The position numbers and the translations under genes were made by a program. The notes under the pieces were generated by a model, which saw only the letters and a list, made by a program, of their open reading frames with translations, did no database searches and had not been told where the DNA came from. This document shows, piece by piece, positions 12,622 through 24,400 of a stretch of DNA of 64,000 nucleotides; position 1 is the stretch's first letter, and each line of letters begins with the position of its first letter. Origin of the DNA: Syngnathus acus (taxonomy: Eukaryota > Chordata > Actinopteri > Syngnathiformes > Syngnathidae); the NCBI RefSeq assembly GCF_901709675.1, contig NC_051107.1, positions 3,846,001-3,910,000 on the forward strand. The letters run 5' to 3'.

Positions 12622-13074
12622 TACCGTAATTTTCGGACTATAAATCGCGTTTTTTTTCATAGTTTGGGTGGAGGGGGGCGACTTATACTGAGCAACTTTT
12701 GTGAATTTTTTCAAAAATTAAAAAAAACAAGTGAAACCGCAATGTAGCAAGGGATTACTGTAATTTGAATTTCAAGTGACGTCAGATGGTTTTATAAACG
12801 TGTTATTTATGTAATAGTTATTTGAATAACTCTGAATGTTACGTCAGGCCCGTTCTCAGCTCTTCGTTTGTGTTTATGTCACGTTAGCATACCTATCGTT
12901 TAGCCTGTTGTTGCTCGTTCATGTCTGTTCTTGGTGTTGGATTTTGTCGAATAAATTTCCCCCAAAATGCGACTTATACTCCGGAGCGACTTATGTTTTT
13001 TTTCACGTTATTGTGCATTTTAGGGCTAACGCGACCTATATTTTGGAGCGACTTTTATTCAGAAAAATATGGTA
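12622..13074. mobile_element. MITE with terminal inverted repeats, TA-type termini
   Basis: The left end reads TACCGTAATTTTCGGACTAT. The right end reads TTATTCAGAAAAATATGGTA, whose complement begins TACCATATTTTTCTGAATAA, so the termini are diverged inverted repeats. Internal phrases of the GCGACTTATACT type recur in both halves (about 12677, 12969, 12988, 13030 and 13047). This matches a very common fish interspersed repeat whose ends read like 'CCGTAATTTTCCGGACTATAAGTCGC'. It has no coding capacity. The terminal TA may be part of a TA target duplication as in Tc1/mariner-type MITEs. It lies between the 3' ends of hal and nfyb. Confidence 0.8.
13054..13059 (-). terminator. nfyb: Candidate nfyb poly(A) signal supplied by the MITE
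   Basis: On the minus strand the right end of the MITE reads GAATAAAAG, a canonical AATAAA about 175 nt past the nfyb stop codon. I see no other canonical signal between the stop and this point. Use of the signal is inferred. Longer 3' UTRs are known for vertebrate NF-YB transcripts. Confidence 0.4.
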
Positions 13075-13232
13075 CTTTCTACTCAACAGGTGATTTTGTC
13101 TGTACATGGAGGGTGCCCAGCGGACGCAAGCACCCGGTCCTTCTCCTTGATGGCCTCTTTTCCACCCGCGCCAAGTTCGGACGTTCATCCAGCGAGCGCA
13201 GCTCGAGTTTTCACGCTGAAGGTGAGGCCTTG

Positions 13233-16200
13233 TCATGAAAACTGTATCTGCTGTACGGTGGGAATCTGCACGACAGAGTATAAGTGGGGTCAGAGTTGAC
13301 TCTATGGAAAGCCATCAAGTGTAAAATTCAACCAAGTCAATACAATATTTCCGAAAACATGTCAAGAGTCTCTGCCTGCCTGTTGATATGAGGTGGTGTA
13401 CACCATGACGTTCTGCTGCTGACCATCCGCTGTTATAATTCCTGCTGGGAGAGGGTTTGCTGCAAAGAGTGGAAAATGACAGAATTGTTAAACAGAAATT
13501 GCTTTTGAAAACAATCAGGGTGGGTAGCCAAATAAATATATAGTATTAAAGTCAGCTTACTGAAGCTCTCGTCCGTGAGCTCCTCCCCTAGGCTTTCGCC
13601 CACAGACACACCAGGCATGCCTTTCTCCCCTTTCATTGCCTGGTGAATAGAAATATAGCCCATTTATTTTTACGCATTGTAATGCAAGTGGTCAAGGTCA
13701 ATAGACGTGAGCGGTAAAATTATTATTATTTATTTTTTTAAATGCGTAATAAGTACATATGCAAGCGGTTAAGACCAGCACTCATGTCTCACCTCTCGGA
13801 ACTTCTGCAAGTAGAGCTTGAGTGGCTCCACGTACATGTCGAAGCCCAGCGTGGACATGGCGAACAGGATGTCCTCGCCGTTAATGGTCTTGCGCTTCTC
13901 CTGGTGGCAGCGCTCGCTCGCCTCGCTCGTGATGAAGCTGATGAACTCGCTCACGCACTCCTGCACGCACTCCTTGGCGTCCTTCGCAATCTGCAGACGG
14001 AGACGGATTGTCGCGTCGGGTTCCGATGCATGTGGACATTGAGGAGTATACTGACTCTGTTTCCTCCTACATCGGGAAGTGCATTGATGATGTGACACAC
14101 TCAATATCCGTCGTCACTCGGGCTAACCGGAAGCCATGGCTGACGGGGGCTGTCTTCAGGCTGCTGCGGGCCAGGGACAAAGCCTTCCGGGCGGGGGATG
14201 AGGCTGGCTTGAGGACTGCGAGGGCCGACCTGTCCCGGGGCATCAAAGACGCGAAGAGGGTGTTCTCGGGCAAAATTACCGCCCACTTCAAGGACAGCAG
14301 GGACGCACGGCGCCTTTGGCAGGGCATTCAGACCATCACGGACTACAAGCCCGCGCCGCAGAGCTGTGATGGCGACGTCCGTCTGCTCAATGACCTCAAC
14401 CGCTTCTTTGCTCGCTTCGACGCTCAGAACAGCACTTGCCCGCTGAAGGCCACTCCCCCTTCCCACGAGCTGCCCCTGTGCCTCTCCGCCGATAGCGTGA
14501 GGGGGACGCTTGCCGCTATCGACATCCGTAAGGCGGCGGGCCCGGACAACATCCCGGGTCGAGCGCTGAAGGACTGCGCTGGTGAGCTGACGGGTGTCTT
14601 CACGGACATCTTTAACACTTCCCTGCAGCAGGCCATCGTCCCGTCGTGTTTCAAAGCTGCCACCATCGTACCTGTGCCGAAGAAGCCTGCTCCGTCCTGC
14701 TTCAATGACTACCGCCCCGTGGCACTTACGCCCATCATCATGAAGTGCTTTGAGCGGCTTGTCTTGGAGCACATCCGGTCAGTTCTCCCCCCCACCATTG
14801 ACCCCTTCCAGTTTGCGTACCGGGCCAAACGGTCCTCTGAGGATGCCATCTGCTCTGCCCTCACCCACCTGGAGGGGAAGGACTCGTATGTGAGGTTGCT
14901 GTTTGTGGACTTCAGTTCTGCCTTCAACACCATTGTGCCGCAGCGTCTCATCGGCAAACTTGACAAGCTGGGCCTCAGTACCTGCCTCTGCAGCTGGCTA
15001 CTGGACTTCCTCTGTCAGAGGCCACAGGTGGTACGTGTTGGCGACAAGATCTCCGCCAGCATCACGCTGAGCACAGGGGCCCCCCAAGGCTGCGTGCTCA
15101 GTCCGCTGCTCTTCACCCTCCTGACGCATGACTGCGCTGCCACCTGCAGCGGCAACCGCATAGTGAAGTTTGCTGACGACACGACTCTGGTGGGTCTCAT
15201 CACCAAGGGAGACGAGACTCAATACAGGCTGGAGGTTGACCTTCTGACCGCGTGGTGCAGGGACAACAACCTCCTGCTGAATGTCGACAAGACCAAGGAG
15301 ATTGTTGTTGACTTCCGGAAGGGTCACGCCCAACACCTGCCGCTGACCATCGACGGTGCTGTGGTGGAGAGAGTGAGCAGCGCCAGGTTCCTGGGGGTGC
15401 ACATCAGTGAGGATCTCTCCTGGTCCACCAACACCGCGTCGCTGGCGAAGAAGGCCCAGCGCCGCCTGTACTTCCTTCGGAAACTCAGGCGAGCGGGGGC
15501 TCCTCCGGCCGTCATGACTACTTTTTACCGCGGCACCATTGAGAGCGTCCTCTCCAGCTGTATTGCTGTCTGGGGTGGCAGCTGCACTGACCACGACTTG
15601 AAGGCCCTGCAGCGCATAGTGAAAACGGCTAGTAAGACTATTGGTGCTTCTCTCCCCTCCTTGAAGGACATTTACACCTCCCATCTCACCCGCAAGGCGA
15701 CCAAGATTGTGAGTGATGTGAGTCACCCCGCTCACTCTTTGTTTGAACTTCTGCCCTCTGGGAGGCGGTACAGGAGCCTGCGCTCCCGCACCACCAGACT
15801 TTCCAACAGCTTCGTACTCCAGGCTGTTAGGATCCTGAACTCGCTACGCTGAAACTTTCAGCGTAGCGTCCTGTTCTTGCTGTATGCGCACTGGCTCGGT
15901 TTTGCCCCTCTTATTTAATGGGTTATTCGTCTGTTATTTATTCATCGCTCATTTCGTTTTATTTATTATTTATGGTTTGTGCCTTCTTGTTTTTGTTTTG
16001 TGTCGCCTACTTGTATGTCTCGTCACCGTGGGATGGAGGAAACGGAATTTCGGTTTCTTTGTGTGTCTTGACATATGAAGGGATTGACAATAAAGCTGAC
16101 TTTGACGTGACCTCTAAGTAAGCATTGCAGGCCTGCGAACGAACCTTTCCAGTTTGCGGGACGGCGTTTTTCATTATTCGAGCCACGTTGGCGATGGGAA

Positions 16201-16453
16201 GATAAATGTCCTGCTCCCTGTAATTCTCCTTTATGCCACCGTCGTCGTGGTCGTTCATATTTTCATCTGGGTCCTCTAAAAAGAAAAAGAAATAGGCATA
16301 TTTTGTTGTTTAGATGCCGTTATAGCAAGTTGTACCATTACAAGGGTTAAACCATCAATTACCATCTTGCTGCAGCACATAGTGAGCGGATGGGATGTAC
16401 TCCCCAGCCATGCCCAGCTGAGAGGCATCGGTCGTGGCACCGTCTCCATCCAT
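13233..16453 (-). CDS. nfyb: Nuclear transcription factor Y subunit beta (CCAAT-box binding)
   Basis: NF-YB pairs through its histone fold with NF-YC. The dimer recruits NF-YA to bind CCAAT boxes in promoters. Six coding exons rebuild a complete 203-residue protein (human is 207): 16453-16363 ([19 protein letters not shown]), 16275-16145, 13990-13793, 13639-13561, 13459-13380 and 13265-13233. All phases agree. The histone fold covers about residues 50-140, with [19 protein letters not shown] followed by [27 protein letters not shown] and [17 protein letters not shown]. The tail is glutamine-rich and ends [10 protein letters not shown], the conserved C terminus. The last intron (13379-13266) begins GC instead of GT. 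The intron at 16144-13991 splits the histone fold and contains a LINE in antisense. hal lies tail to tail. A non-coding first exon is seen near 17316-17410. Confidence 0.95.
14000..16106 (+). mobile_element. 5'-truncated L2/Rex1-like non-LTR retrotransposon inside an nfyb intron
   Basis: The element carries the end of a LINE polyprotein, a short 3' UTR and a 3' end reading ATTGACAATAAAGCTGACTT (16083-16102), then TGAC. It belongs to the CR1/L2/Rex1 group common in fish, judged from the reverse-transcriptase sequence and from the same tail at a second copy (53938-54051). The 5' boundary lies between 13992 and about 14030; the endonuclease domain and 5' UTR are missing, as is usual for incomplete target-primed reverse transcription. 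It is inserted antisense to nfyb. I could not find a clear target-site duplication. Confidence 0.9.
14008..15852 (+). CDS. LINE reverse transcriptase, N-terminally truncated but open
   Basis: About 614 codons without a stop encode a linker ([32 protein letters not shown]), a reverse-transcriptase domain and the C-terminal region. RT landmarks in order are [45 protein letters not shown], the catalytic [10 protein letters not shown] (FADD at 15170-15181, about residue 388) and [13 protein letters not shown]. The C terminus ([19 protein letters not shown]) is characteristic of the fish family. No true initiator ATG is present because the 5' end is cut, and the N-terminal apurinic endonuclease is absent, so the copy should not be autonomous. 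The lack of stops or frameshifts implies a young insertion. Dense antisense open frames are shadows of its GC-rich codon use. Confidence 0.93.
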   Translation: MSRRVPMHVDIEEYTDSVSSYIGKCIDDVTHSISVVTRANRKPWLTGAVFRLLRARDKAFRAGDEAGLRTARADLSRGIKDAKRVFSGKITAHFKDSRDARRLWQGIQTITDYKPAPQSCDGDVRLLNDLNRFFARFDAQNSTCPLKATPPSHELPLCLSADSVRGTLAAIDIRKAAGPDNIPGRALKDCAGELTGVFTDIFNTSLQQAIVPSCFKAATIVPVPKKPAPSCFNDYRPVALTPIIMKCFERLVLEHIRSVLPPTIDPFQFAYRAKRSSEDAICSALTHLEGKDSYVRLLFVDFSSAFNTIVPQRLIGKLDKLGLSTCLCSWLLDFLCQRPQVVRVGDKISASITLSTGAPQGCVLSPLLFTLLTHDCAATCSGNRIVKFADDTTLVGLITKGDETQYRLEVDLLTAWCRDNNLLLNVDKTKEIVVDFRKGHAQHLPLTIDGAVVERVSSARFLGVHISEDLSWSTNTASLAKKAQRRLYFLRKLRRAGAPPAVMTTFYRGTIESVLSSCIAVWGGSCTDHDLKALQRIVKTASKTIGASLPSLKDIYTSHLTRKATKIVSDVSHPAHSLFELLPSGRRYRSLRSRTTRLSNSFVLQAVRILNSLR

Positions 16454-17315
16454 CTGGGGAACAGACACGAATCCGTTTATTAGTAGATGCATCTATTTAG
16501 CGTTATTCTGGCTATGCAAAATAAGATAAAAATATGCCAGTTGTCAACCTTGCAATATTTTTATTCTGCAAACTTGCTCATTTCCAGTGCTGCTGTACTA
16601 AATGAAGTGATTAAAGTCAATATTTAGCAATAATTGGTTCACTTTACAAATGCTACAAACAGTTATTTATGGGGGGAAAAGTAACTGGGGAAAATTTGTA
16701 ATTCGGATGTACCCGCCTAAAATTACGCATTCAAATGTCAACGAACCGCACCCTTCGCCTAAGAAATATCGCCCTATTGGTTAAGTATTTGTCGTGCAAT
16801 TCTTAATATATTGCATTTGCTTTGCAATCCAAAAAAACTAGCCCACCAAAAAAGACCATCAAAAAAACATGTATAGCTATGGTATGCTAACTAGCAGCTA
16901 GCTCACTAGCTTGCGATAACCCCAAAACCCAGTATCTTGCGGAATTTGCCTGATTAAAAATACGTTGTTGTTATGCACCATTAAACAAGAAGCAAGCAAT
17001 TCGGCTTTCTGTTACCTTCGATGGCTAAACCGGTGTTCACGCAAACGGCGTCCATTGCATAAATGGACATTTCACATCCACGGTACCGAAAGCGTCGGCC
17101 CTGTTTCTTTGTCGGAGGGGAACGTGGCTGCGGCCCGAATCGTATTAACCGACAATTATAAAGTTTCGCTGGAGAGATAACTTCCTTACGAACGGACGAC
17201 AAATTAAAAAAAATGAGCCGGACGACGGACATTTCCATTCGAGCTAACGAGGAATCGGTTAGCAATCATTGGCCGGAGCCAGACACAGACCTGCAATGAA
17301 GCCCTGGTTGGTTAC

Positions 17316-17430
17316 CTTCCTGAGACGGCTGTTTGGTTGGACAGAAAATGGCTGCGAAAGGACCAGTCCCAGCGCGGAGCCACAGCTGCGTTACCGGCTC
17401 TGACCAGTAGGGCGCTACGGTGCGTTCAAG
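17316..17430 (-). promoter_or_regulatory. nfyb: nfyb non-coding first exon and promoter region
   Basis: On the minus strand a segment reading GGCTGCGAAAGG-like sequence in reverse and ending CCGTCTCAGGAAG is followed by a good donor GTAACC (17315-17310), about 860 bp upstream of the nfyb start-codon exon. Its position and content fit the known untranslated first exon of vertebrate NFYB genes. The surrounding 17.1-17.45 kb is GC- and CpG-richer than its flanks, as expected of a housekeeping promoter. The transcription start cannot be fixed from sequence; the upper bound is approximate. Confidence 0.6.
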
Positions 17431-20400
17431 AACCAGTCGCAGATCCGTTCCTTATAAACTCGCTTTAATTATGGACAAATCACCACCACCGAAGGGGTTA
17501 TATTAAAACCTAATAGGCTCAAACATATTAGTAATAATTCAATAATTAGGAATTTATAGTCTTTATATTGCTTTTTGATTTTAGCAGTGCGTTTATTTTA
17601 AATTCTACTTAATATACGTTGAGTGTTCGAACGCACCTCCCCACAGGTGTTTTCACCCTCCCACTATAGCTGTTTGAACAGTAGCAGGCGGTTTATCGTC
17701 CCCATGAACAAATTCTCTCCTCTGAGGTATTTTACGTCCTTTTACCTTGTGTAATTTATATTTGTCTGCCTATCCTTGATTCCGACTCTTAAAAAAACTC
17801 AGTGAAAAGTTTCAAACCGCTAACTCTTAATGAATATCTGGACGTGTGTACGTGGTAACCAACAGGCATCGAATTAAAAAAAAAAAAGGAAAATGGCGTC
17901 GAATTTTAATAATTTGATAACTACCGTCGTTATTGTGCTTAGGCAGCAACAGTTTTGTTTTCGCGTTCAACGCGTCTGCACTTTACTCTTTTACCACAAG
18001 ACGGCACCATACCAAAGCATTTAAACGTCTCAGGGTTGTAAAATCAATGCCTTTAAAAAGTGTAGTCAAACGCCATTTTTACGTCAACCGAGTGGGCTAA
18101 GCGTAATTTTCAAATTCTAAAAGCGCTATCGAATACAAATGTACATTTACAATAAATATACGTTCATTTTATTCTTTTTGCAATCAATAATGTTTTTGTT
18201 TTTTTCATCCCACAGGACATGTGGCATATAAAAGAAGAAGGGGGAAAACACCCAAGTAAGTATGTCAGAAAATTTGAGTGAGATTAGCCTAGATAAATTA
18301 TATTCCCTGGATTTATACTCTAGTGTTGCTTCACCTGACCCTGAGATGTGGGGACTAACAGAGCAGATAACCGATTCCACCACCTGTGTCGTAAATCTTA
18401 ACATACAGATCCATCATGGCGCAACAACACCTTGGCCTTTCTAGTGTAGGCCAAATTGACTTTTCCATCTTGCTTGACAGCGACGACGTGTCCCCTGAAC
18501 CACCTTGCAACTTTGTACAACCTGAATTTATTGACTGGTAACCTGGATGGACAATATGTGGACTCCAAATCCCCATCAGCATTTTCCCCACAAATAATGG
18601 TTGAGGTAAGTCACTTCTGACTTACTGTGCTGTAGAAACGAACTATACTATTGAGTTAATTGGAAAACCACCACGACTCGTGAGAGCAACCCATGCGGAG
18701 GCACATTTCACACTTTCAGGATACATTAGCGCTTTCGCCATTACGCTCTCTTTTGGTGTGATGCCTTTATTTAATCGTAAATTGAATTGTGACACCAAGG
18801 TAAGATAAAATAGAGAAGTGTAGAGAAAAAAATATGAACTGAAATGTAGGATTTCTTCTGGAGCAAGAAAAATGTGTGTAAAAAGCCATTACAGTATTCT
18901 TCAAATTGTGATAATGCGTTTCATTTAATGATGTTACATACTATGCACACACTCACTCATTTAGTTTTAATTTGATGTACTGTATTCTTGTGTTATTTTT
19001 GTGCGTATATTCTATTTGAATACTTGTCAAGCAACATAATTGGAGAATTTAATGTTTTATAGCCATATGTGCATAATGATTGTCATTACAGTAATTACTA
19101 CCCTTAGTGTCATGGGGGTCATAAATCCTCAGTCCTTGCAACTAAAGATTGCTCCCGTATTCATATCGCGCTCTGTCTGAGGTCCTTCGGGTTGTCAGTC
19201 CTTGAGGAAGCGTGGCTAACTTCGAGGTCAATGTCAGGGCGGGGGATTCAAATGAGTTTCCCAGTCTGGGTGCTGAATTATTCAAGATTTATTAAAAAAA
19301 AAAAAAAAGTTATTCAAAAGAACCTGTGTGGCGGCTAATTCCATGTTACATTGAAGGGTTAGGGCCTCGTTGGAAAATGTAATTAATAAGGCATTCAGCG
19401 AGGGTTCAAACAAAGGTCGCCAAATCTTTTATCCAGTGACTCCAAACGGTATCAAAGGCAACTTCAATTCGGACAATTTTAATGCAGGCCAAGACTTTTT
19501 GCTCCCCTTGCGCGCACCCCATTGACCCAAGGTGAACAAGCTGTATAGGAAAGTGCTGAGGTTGGCCCCATCAATCACGGTTGCCGTGGTAACCGGTAAT
19601 GGCTGCCGTGACTCGTGCTGCTAACTGATGACCTTGACCGTCTACTAGTGTCTTCACGTGACAAACAGCCACGCGGGGGACTGAGCTGCCAGTGCTAATA
19701 TCCATCATGTGTTTTTTTTTTTTTAACCTTCACCAAGGAGAACATCTCCATCCTTTTGTTGGTTAGCTAACTAGATTAATTGGTAAATCCATAAATTAAC
19801 ATGCAAATGCAGTAGAGCCCTCTCGATAGTCTCACATCCTCATTCGTAATTTCGTCCATTCACAGAGTATTTATTGTAGATACTTGCTCATTGTTTCCAT
19901 TTGTTAGCAATTAAGCTGAACAAAAAAATAAACACTTAAATTAGACATTTAAAAGGCTATATGGTCGTTTTCAGCACACCACAACTTAATTTCATGCAAT
20001 GAACTAAACGGGACTCTAAATCGATATCCGTACATGCTCTTCCTCTAATAGTCCGCCGTCTGTTCTTAACCAAGCCCTTAGGCCGGCATTCCTTAGGTGC
20101 TGTTTGCTTTTCCACTTGTGTCCTATTTCCGTTCCCCCCTCAAGCGTGTATGTTTCTTAAAGGAGTGACCGTGAATGTTTTCCCGTCGCCACCTCAGCTA
20201 CGCTCCCACGTGTACATTGGCGGGCCACACGCACAAAGCCTTCGTTTTAATTCCGCCAGAGTGACACTGAACTTCCCCCGTCTGTCTGTCTTGAGTCTTT
20301 GCTGCAGTGTTTATCAATGTCATCTGCGGGACAACCTGCGGTATTTCCCATGACGACGTTGGCTTGTGTACATAAGTGATTGCACCGCATTTCCTGCTTT

Positions 20401-21499
20401 TTGCATGGGAGGGATAATGTGATTACAACATAGACACGCCACTGTACTTAAAGATGCTGCATAGAGATACTATTCATCACTGCCTTGGGAACTTTGTCAC
20501 CACTGGGTGGCACTGTAGCTGTGTGTGCCAATGGAAATCGAGTTGAAGCAGAAGGGGTTTGGACAACGTAGTCGAAGGGGGAAATGGAGAAAATTGTGTG
20601 TGGGTTGTCATTGTCTGCTGCCTCTTGCTATTTCTGTCACTAGTGCTTATACTACCACAATAAGTGGCAATGCCAGATGGTATAAAAAAAAAATCGTGGC
20701 CTGAATTGAAATAACTGTCTCAGGATGGCTTCTTGCATTGTGTTAGCGTCTGATTAAAAAAACTTGATTATTGTGTTTGCAGCTCGGAGTGTCGGAGTTA
20801 TGTACTGCATCTTAATGAGAGACCTGAGTCTTATCTTTTGTGATCAAGTGTACTTTTTAGGAGCATATACTTTATTTGCTATTTTGGGTTTGGCACCGTG
20901 CTATGTTGAAGTGAGGGGAGGAGCTTCATTTGGTGAATCTTTACCTTGTTTTATAAGGGAAAAATACTTTCCAGCTGACTTCTTTTATAGACGCAATTAC
21001 AAACCTTCCTGAATGTGCAAATTTTTGCTATAAAACGATGACAACTTTGGACCACTTGGATATATTGTGATTAAACTTTTTCCTGATTTGATGACTCTAT
21101 TTAGTTGCAGGACAGGTATTAGTAATGATATCAATTACGGCTCTCTTCCATTTAGAAAGGCAATTTAGGGGAGCCAATCTAAAAATATCTCCGTCCCCAA
21201 AATGGAACGCTCTTACATTAAATATGGACCTAAATGGTCCAAACTCTTAAGTCGTGAAAGAAAGACGCGCACATCTGGACGCGCTCATCTCCTCAAAACC
21301 GGCAGCCCATTTCCGCCAAGCGGCTCCTCCTCCCCCCCGCACGCCGCCCAGCAATGGTACACTCCGTGTAGGATGCGTTGAGCTCAATGACCGGCGGACG
21401 GTCCTCCTGACTCCTCATCAGTACCACCGGAGGCACACTAAGAAGGTTCGAGCGAGCGGAACCTTCAGCCCCGTCTCTTTATTCTCGCCTTCCTCGGCC
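17431..21499. other. Intergenic nfyb-chst11 region; one unassigned exon-like pair
   Basis: No known gene is recognised. Two segments at 18216-18255 and 18481-18605 have clean splice-like borders: a pyrimidine tract with CACAG then GTAAGTATG, and TTGACAG then GTAAGT. They join in one open frame of 55 codons beginning DMWHIKEEGGKHP. I do not recognise the product. The stretch 20.7-21.5 kb precedes the chst11 start codon and presumably includes its promoter and 5' UTR, but no TATA box or other decisive element can be placed. Confidence 0.4.
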
Positions 21500-24400
21500 A
21501 TGAAACAGACTTTAAGCGAACTCATGAGGATGAGCAGGATATGCCGGATGGTACTGGCCACTTGTTTGGGATCCTTTATTCTGGTCATCTTTTATTTCCA
21601 AAGTATGTTCCAACCAGGTAGGAGCCCCTTGTCTCTTCTTCCTAATGCGCGCGGGCGCGCGTGTGTTTTGCCACCCCATCAATTTGTTTGCACCAGCCGC
21701 ACGATCGATATGACTTGACGCCAAAGCAAGCGCCTCTCTCCTGGAGCGCTGTGTTGGAATCGATCGGTCTCCGCATTGATCCATTTTTTTTTTGGGAGGA
21801 TATGCCGGCGTGCGCTCGCCGGTAGAAGCGGTGGCATTGTGCGTGAAAGAAACGAGAACGAGCAGTATCCCCCAATTCCTTAAGGAGATGCGTAAAAGGG
21901 CGCACACCAGAGTGCCGACCCCCTCTAGTGGCGCTCGGTTTGACAGAGGCGGTCAGTGGTGGTGGGGGGGTCCAAACTGGAAAGCATGCGTTGTCCATGT
22001 CCGTGAACGCACCGTGAATCACATCCACGCGGAACAAAGGCAGATGCTGTTTCAATTTAGCTTGTGGCTGCAGTGGCGCCTTGACTTGCGAGTTTAATTC
22101 AACACTTTTTTGCGTCGTGATTTCACGGTTTTAGTTCTAGTATGCACACTTTGGCCACCAGGGGATAGCGCAATTAAGAAGTAAAATGTAAATTGGATTA
22201 GATTTTATGGGGTAGCACGAAACACAACGTCACAACTAAACTGCAGTCAAACTGGTCGTTTTTCACAGAGGATAAAGAATATATGCCTATGAGTATTGCT
22301 ATGTGGTCTGTTTTCATGTTACTACAGTACCACTACACAGGTGATAGTTTCGCTAGCTTGTGTTTTAGCATTAAAAGTTATGTAGTTTGGGTTTTATTAC
22401 ATGTAATACTATCTCTTTTACGTTTCATTTTCGAAACTTCATGTAATCAAGGCCTACATTTTCCTCCCATCCATTTTCTGTATTACCTTTCCTCATTAGG
22501 ATTGTAGATGACCTGGAGCATTACCTGGCATATTTTTGAGCCCACTCGAGTACCCCTCAACTTAGGTGTACCACAATTTTTGTCTATCTGTGAGAGGCTC
22601 CAGTTACCCAAGACCCAAAATGAGGACAAGCAGTCTGGAAACGGATAGACAGCAGTTCTTTCATTATAACTATTTTAGCATTGAGACTCTGTTGGGAATT
22701 GTCGCCTGTGTCTGTCATCTAAAAGCAGCTCAAACCAGTCCTCCTATTGTGGAATCAATGAAGTTGTCTGATTGGGTAATTTACCCTGTAGCCATTCAAG
22801 GAAATTCAGTCACATGGTCGTGTCACACTGACTCTCGCTTCTGATTTTCTTCCATAGAAGGGAGTTTTCCTCTTTCCCGAAGCGCTCGCTCATGTGCTGT
22901 GCCGGCGGTTCTGTTTAATATGCGAGCAGCGTGGTGTTGGATCTGATCCATATCAAAAGTGCCTTGAGGTAGCGCTTGTTATGCATTGGCGCTATATCAA
23001 TATGATTGAATTTTGCTCATGCGCGCTACGTTTGCCAAAAGAAATTGCTCGCTTGTCAGTGCAGTGCATCAACGGAGTCGTCGATCAGATTGGAACGATT
23101 GCGCGAGGATCCCAGGTTCTCCGCGGGCGTTGCATCATGCTCCACTCACATGTGCGTCGAGGTCACCGAGTTTCATTTTAACGACAGGCTTCTTCAGGAT
23201 GCTTCGACCAGAGGATGGAAGGAAGTTTGGCATTTAAAGAAGACATATGGATGTCTCCATTCACAATTCAAAACGGTCCCCGCAAGTGTCTTTTCTGAAA
23301 CCTCGCAGACAGTCTTCCGTTAAGATAAACTAAGGATGAAAACCTTTCATTACCAGGACACCCACGACCGGCAACAACTTTAACCGCTATTTACGGTGTC
23401 GTTTGTGACTTCTAGTCGTCAGACCTTTTCGAGAGCCAACTATTAAAAAGTCATTTCCATGACATCCCCTATAAGTTTCAATCCTGTATTTGTATTCATG
23501 TCTGATAACAAGAGTGTTGGGTTTGTACATTTGTGTTGGCTGTTCCCTTTCCAGTGATTTGTAGTGTTTACATTCTTTCCCAATGTCGCCGCAGCACAAG
23601 GCATACTTGGCACCCACGCACCATTGTTGTTTGTCAGATAACGATCCCGGGCCAGCGTCGCCATGGTTGAGGCATGTTTAAGAGCAAATGCCGTCTGGCC
23701 TCCCAGTGTAAACTCTCTCCTCTCTACCAGCGCTGGGGGTTGCGACCTCTTGTTGGAAGACACAGCGGCATCGCACACCGCCGTTGTCCTCGCTCAGTAA
23801 TGCCACTTTGATTCTACTGCTGATGGCTTAGTTGGATTTGTTCGAGTCGGATTTGTTGCCAGCACTTCCTTCACTCGTCCACAGTATTTCTAAAGTTGTC
23901 ATCATGTGGTTGTGGTAATTATAACGTCTTTTCAAGCCGACCTAATCATATGTTGTCCAAACCAGTTGGACACATAAAATATTTTACATTCTGGGGGCTT
24001 CTGTCGTGACAAAGTCAAATTATTTGGCAGGCATTAAGGATCCGTTAGGACTACGATTTCCATGCTCGCGTTTTATCTGATCTCGGTGGAATACGAAACA
24101 TTCATTAAATATGCCTGGCGGCGAATGAGCCGTGCGTCTCAGGTAGCGGGCACAGCAATCACAAATATCGAAAGCGGGAACGAGATCGTAATTTCGCCGT
24201 TGATGCAAATAGGCCGCGGTTGGGATAAAGCTTATTGAGTGGCGAGTCGAGGTCGTCCTGTTCTGTCTCCAAAGAAGGGCCGCTTTGTTTTGGTTTGAGT
24301 GCGGACCTGCAACTTGTCTCTGGGAATTGAGTTGAATGGCAATCATAGTGACCCTGATAGAGGTCTAAGGACTTTCTCCCTTTTTTGGGTTGATAAGGAA

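Noticed and set aside
13362-13379. nfyb ending QAGRDS-stop in the fifth coding exon
   Set aside because: A 33-nt exon at 13265-13233 encodes the conserved [10 protein letters not shown] end in the right phase, so a GC-AG intron is the better model. The read-through form is kept only as a possible alternative.
14101-15735. Minus-strand frames of 223 and 245 codons over the LINE
   Set aside because: They are antisense to the reverse-transcriptase frame, with alanine/arginine/glycine-rich sequence typical of reverse reading of GC-rich codons.
13991-16113. Target-site duplication around the nfyb LINE
   Set aside because: Flanks (CTGCAGACGG on the left, GTGACCTCTAAG on the right) share no convincing direct repeat, so none is claimed.
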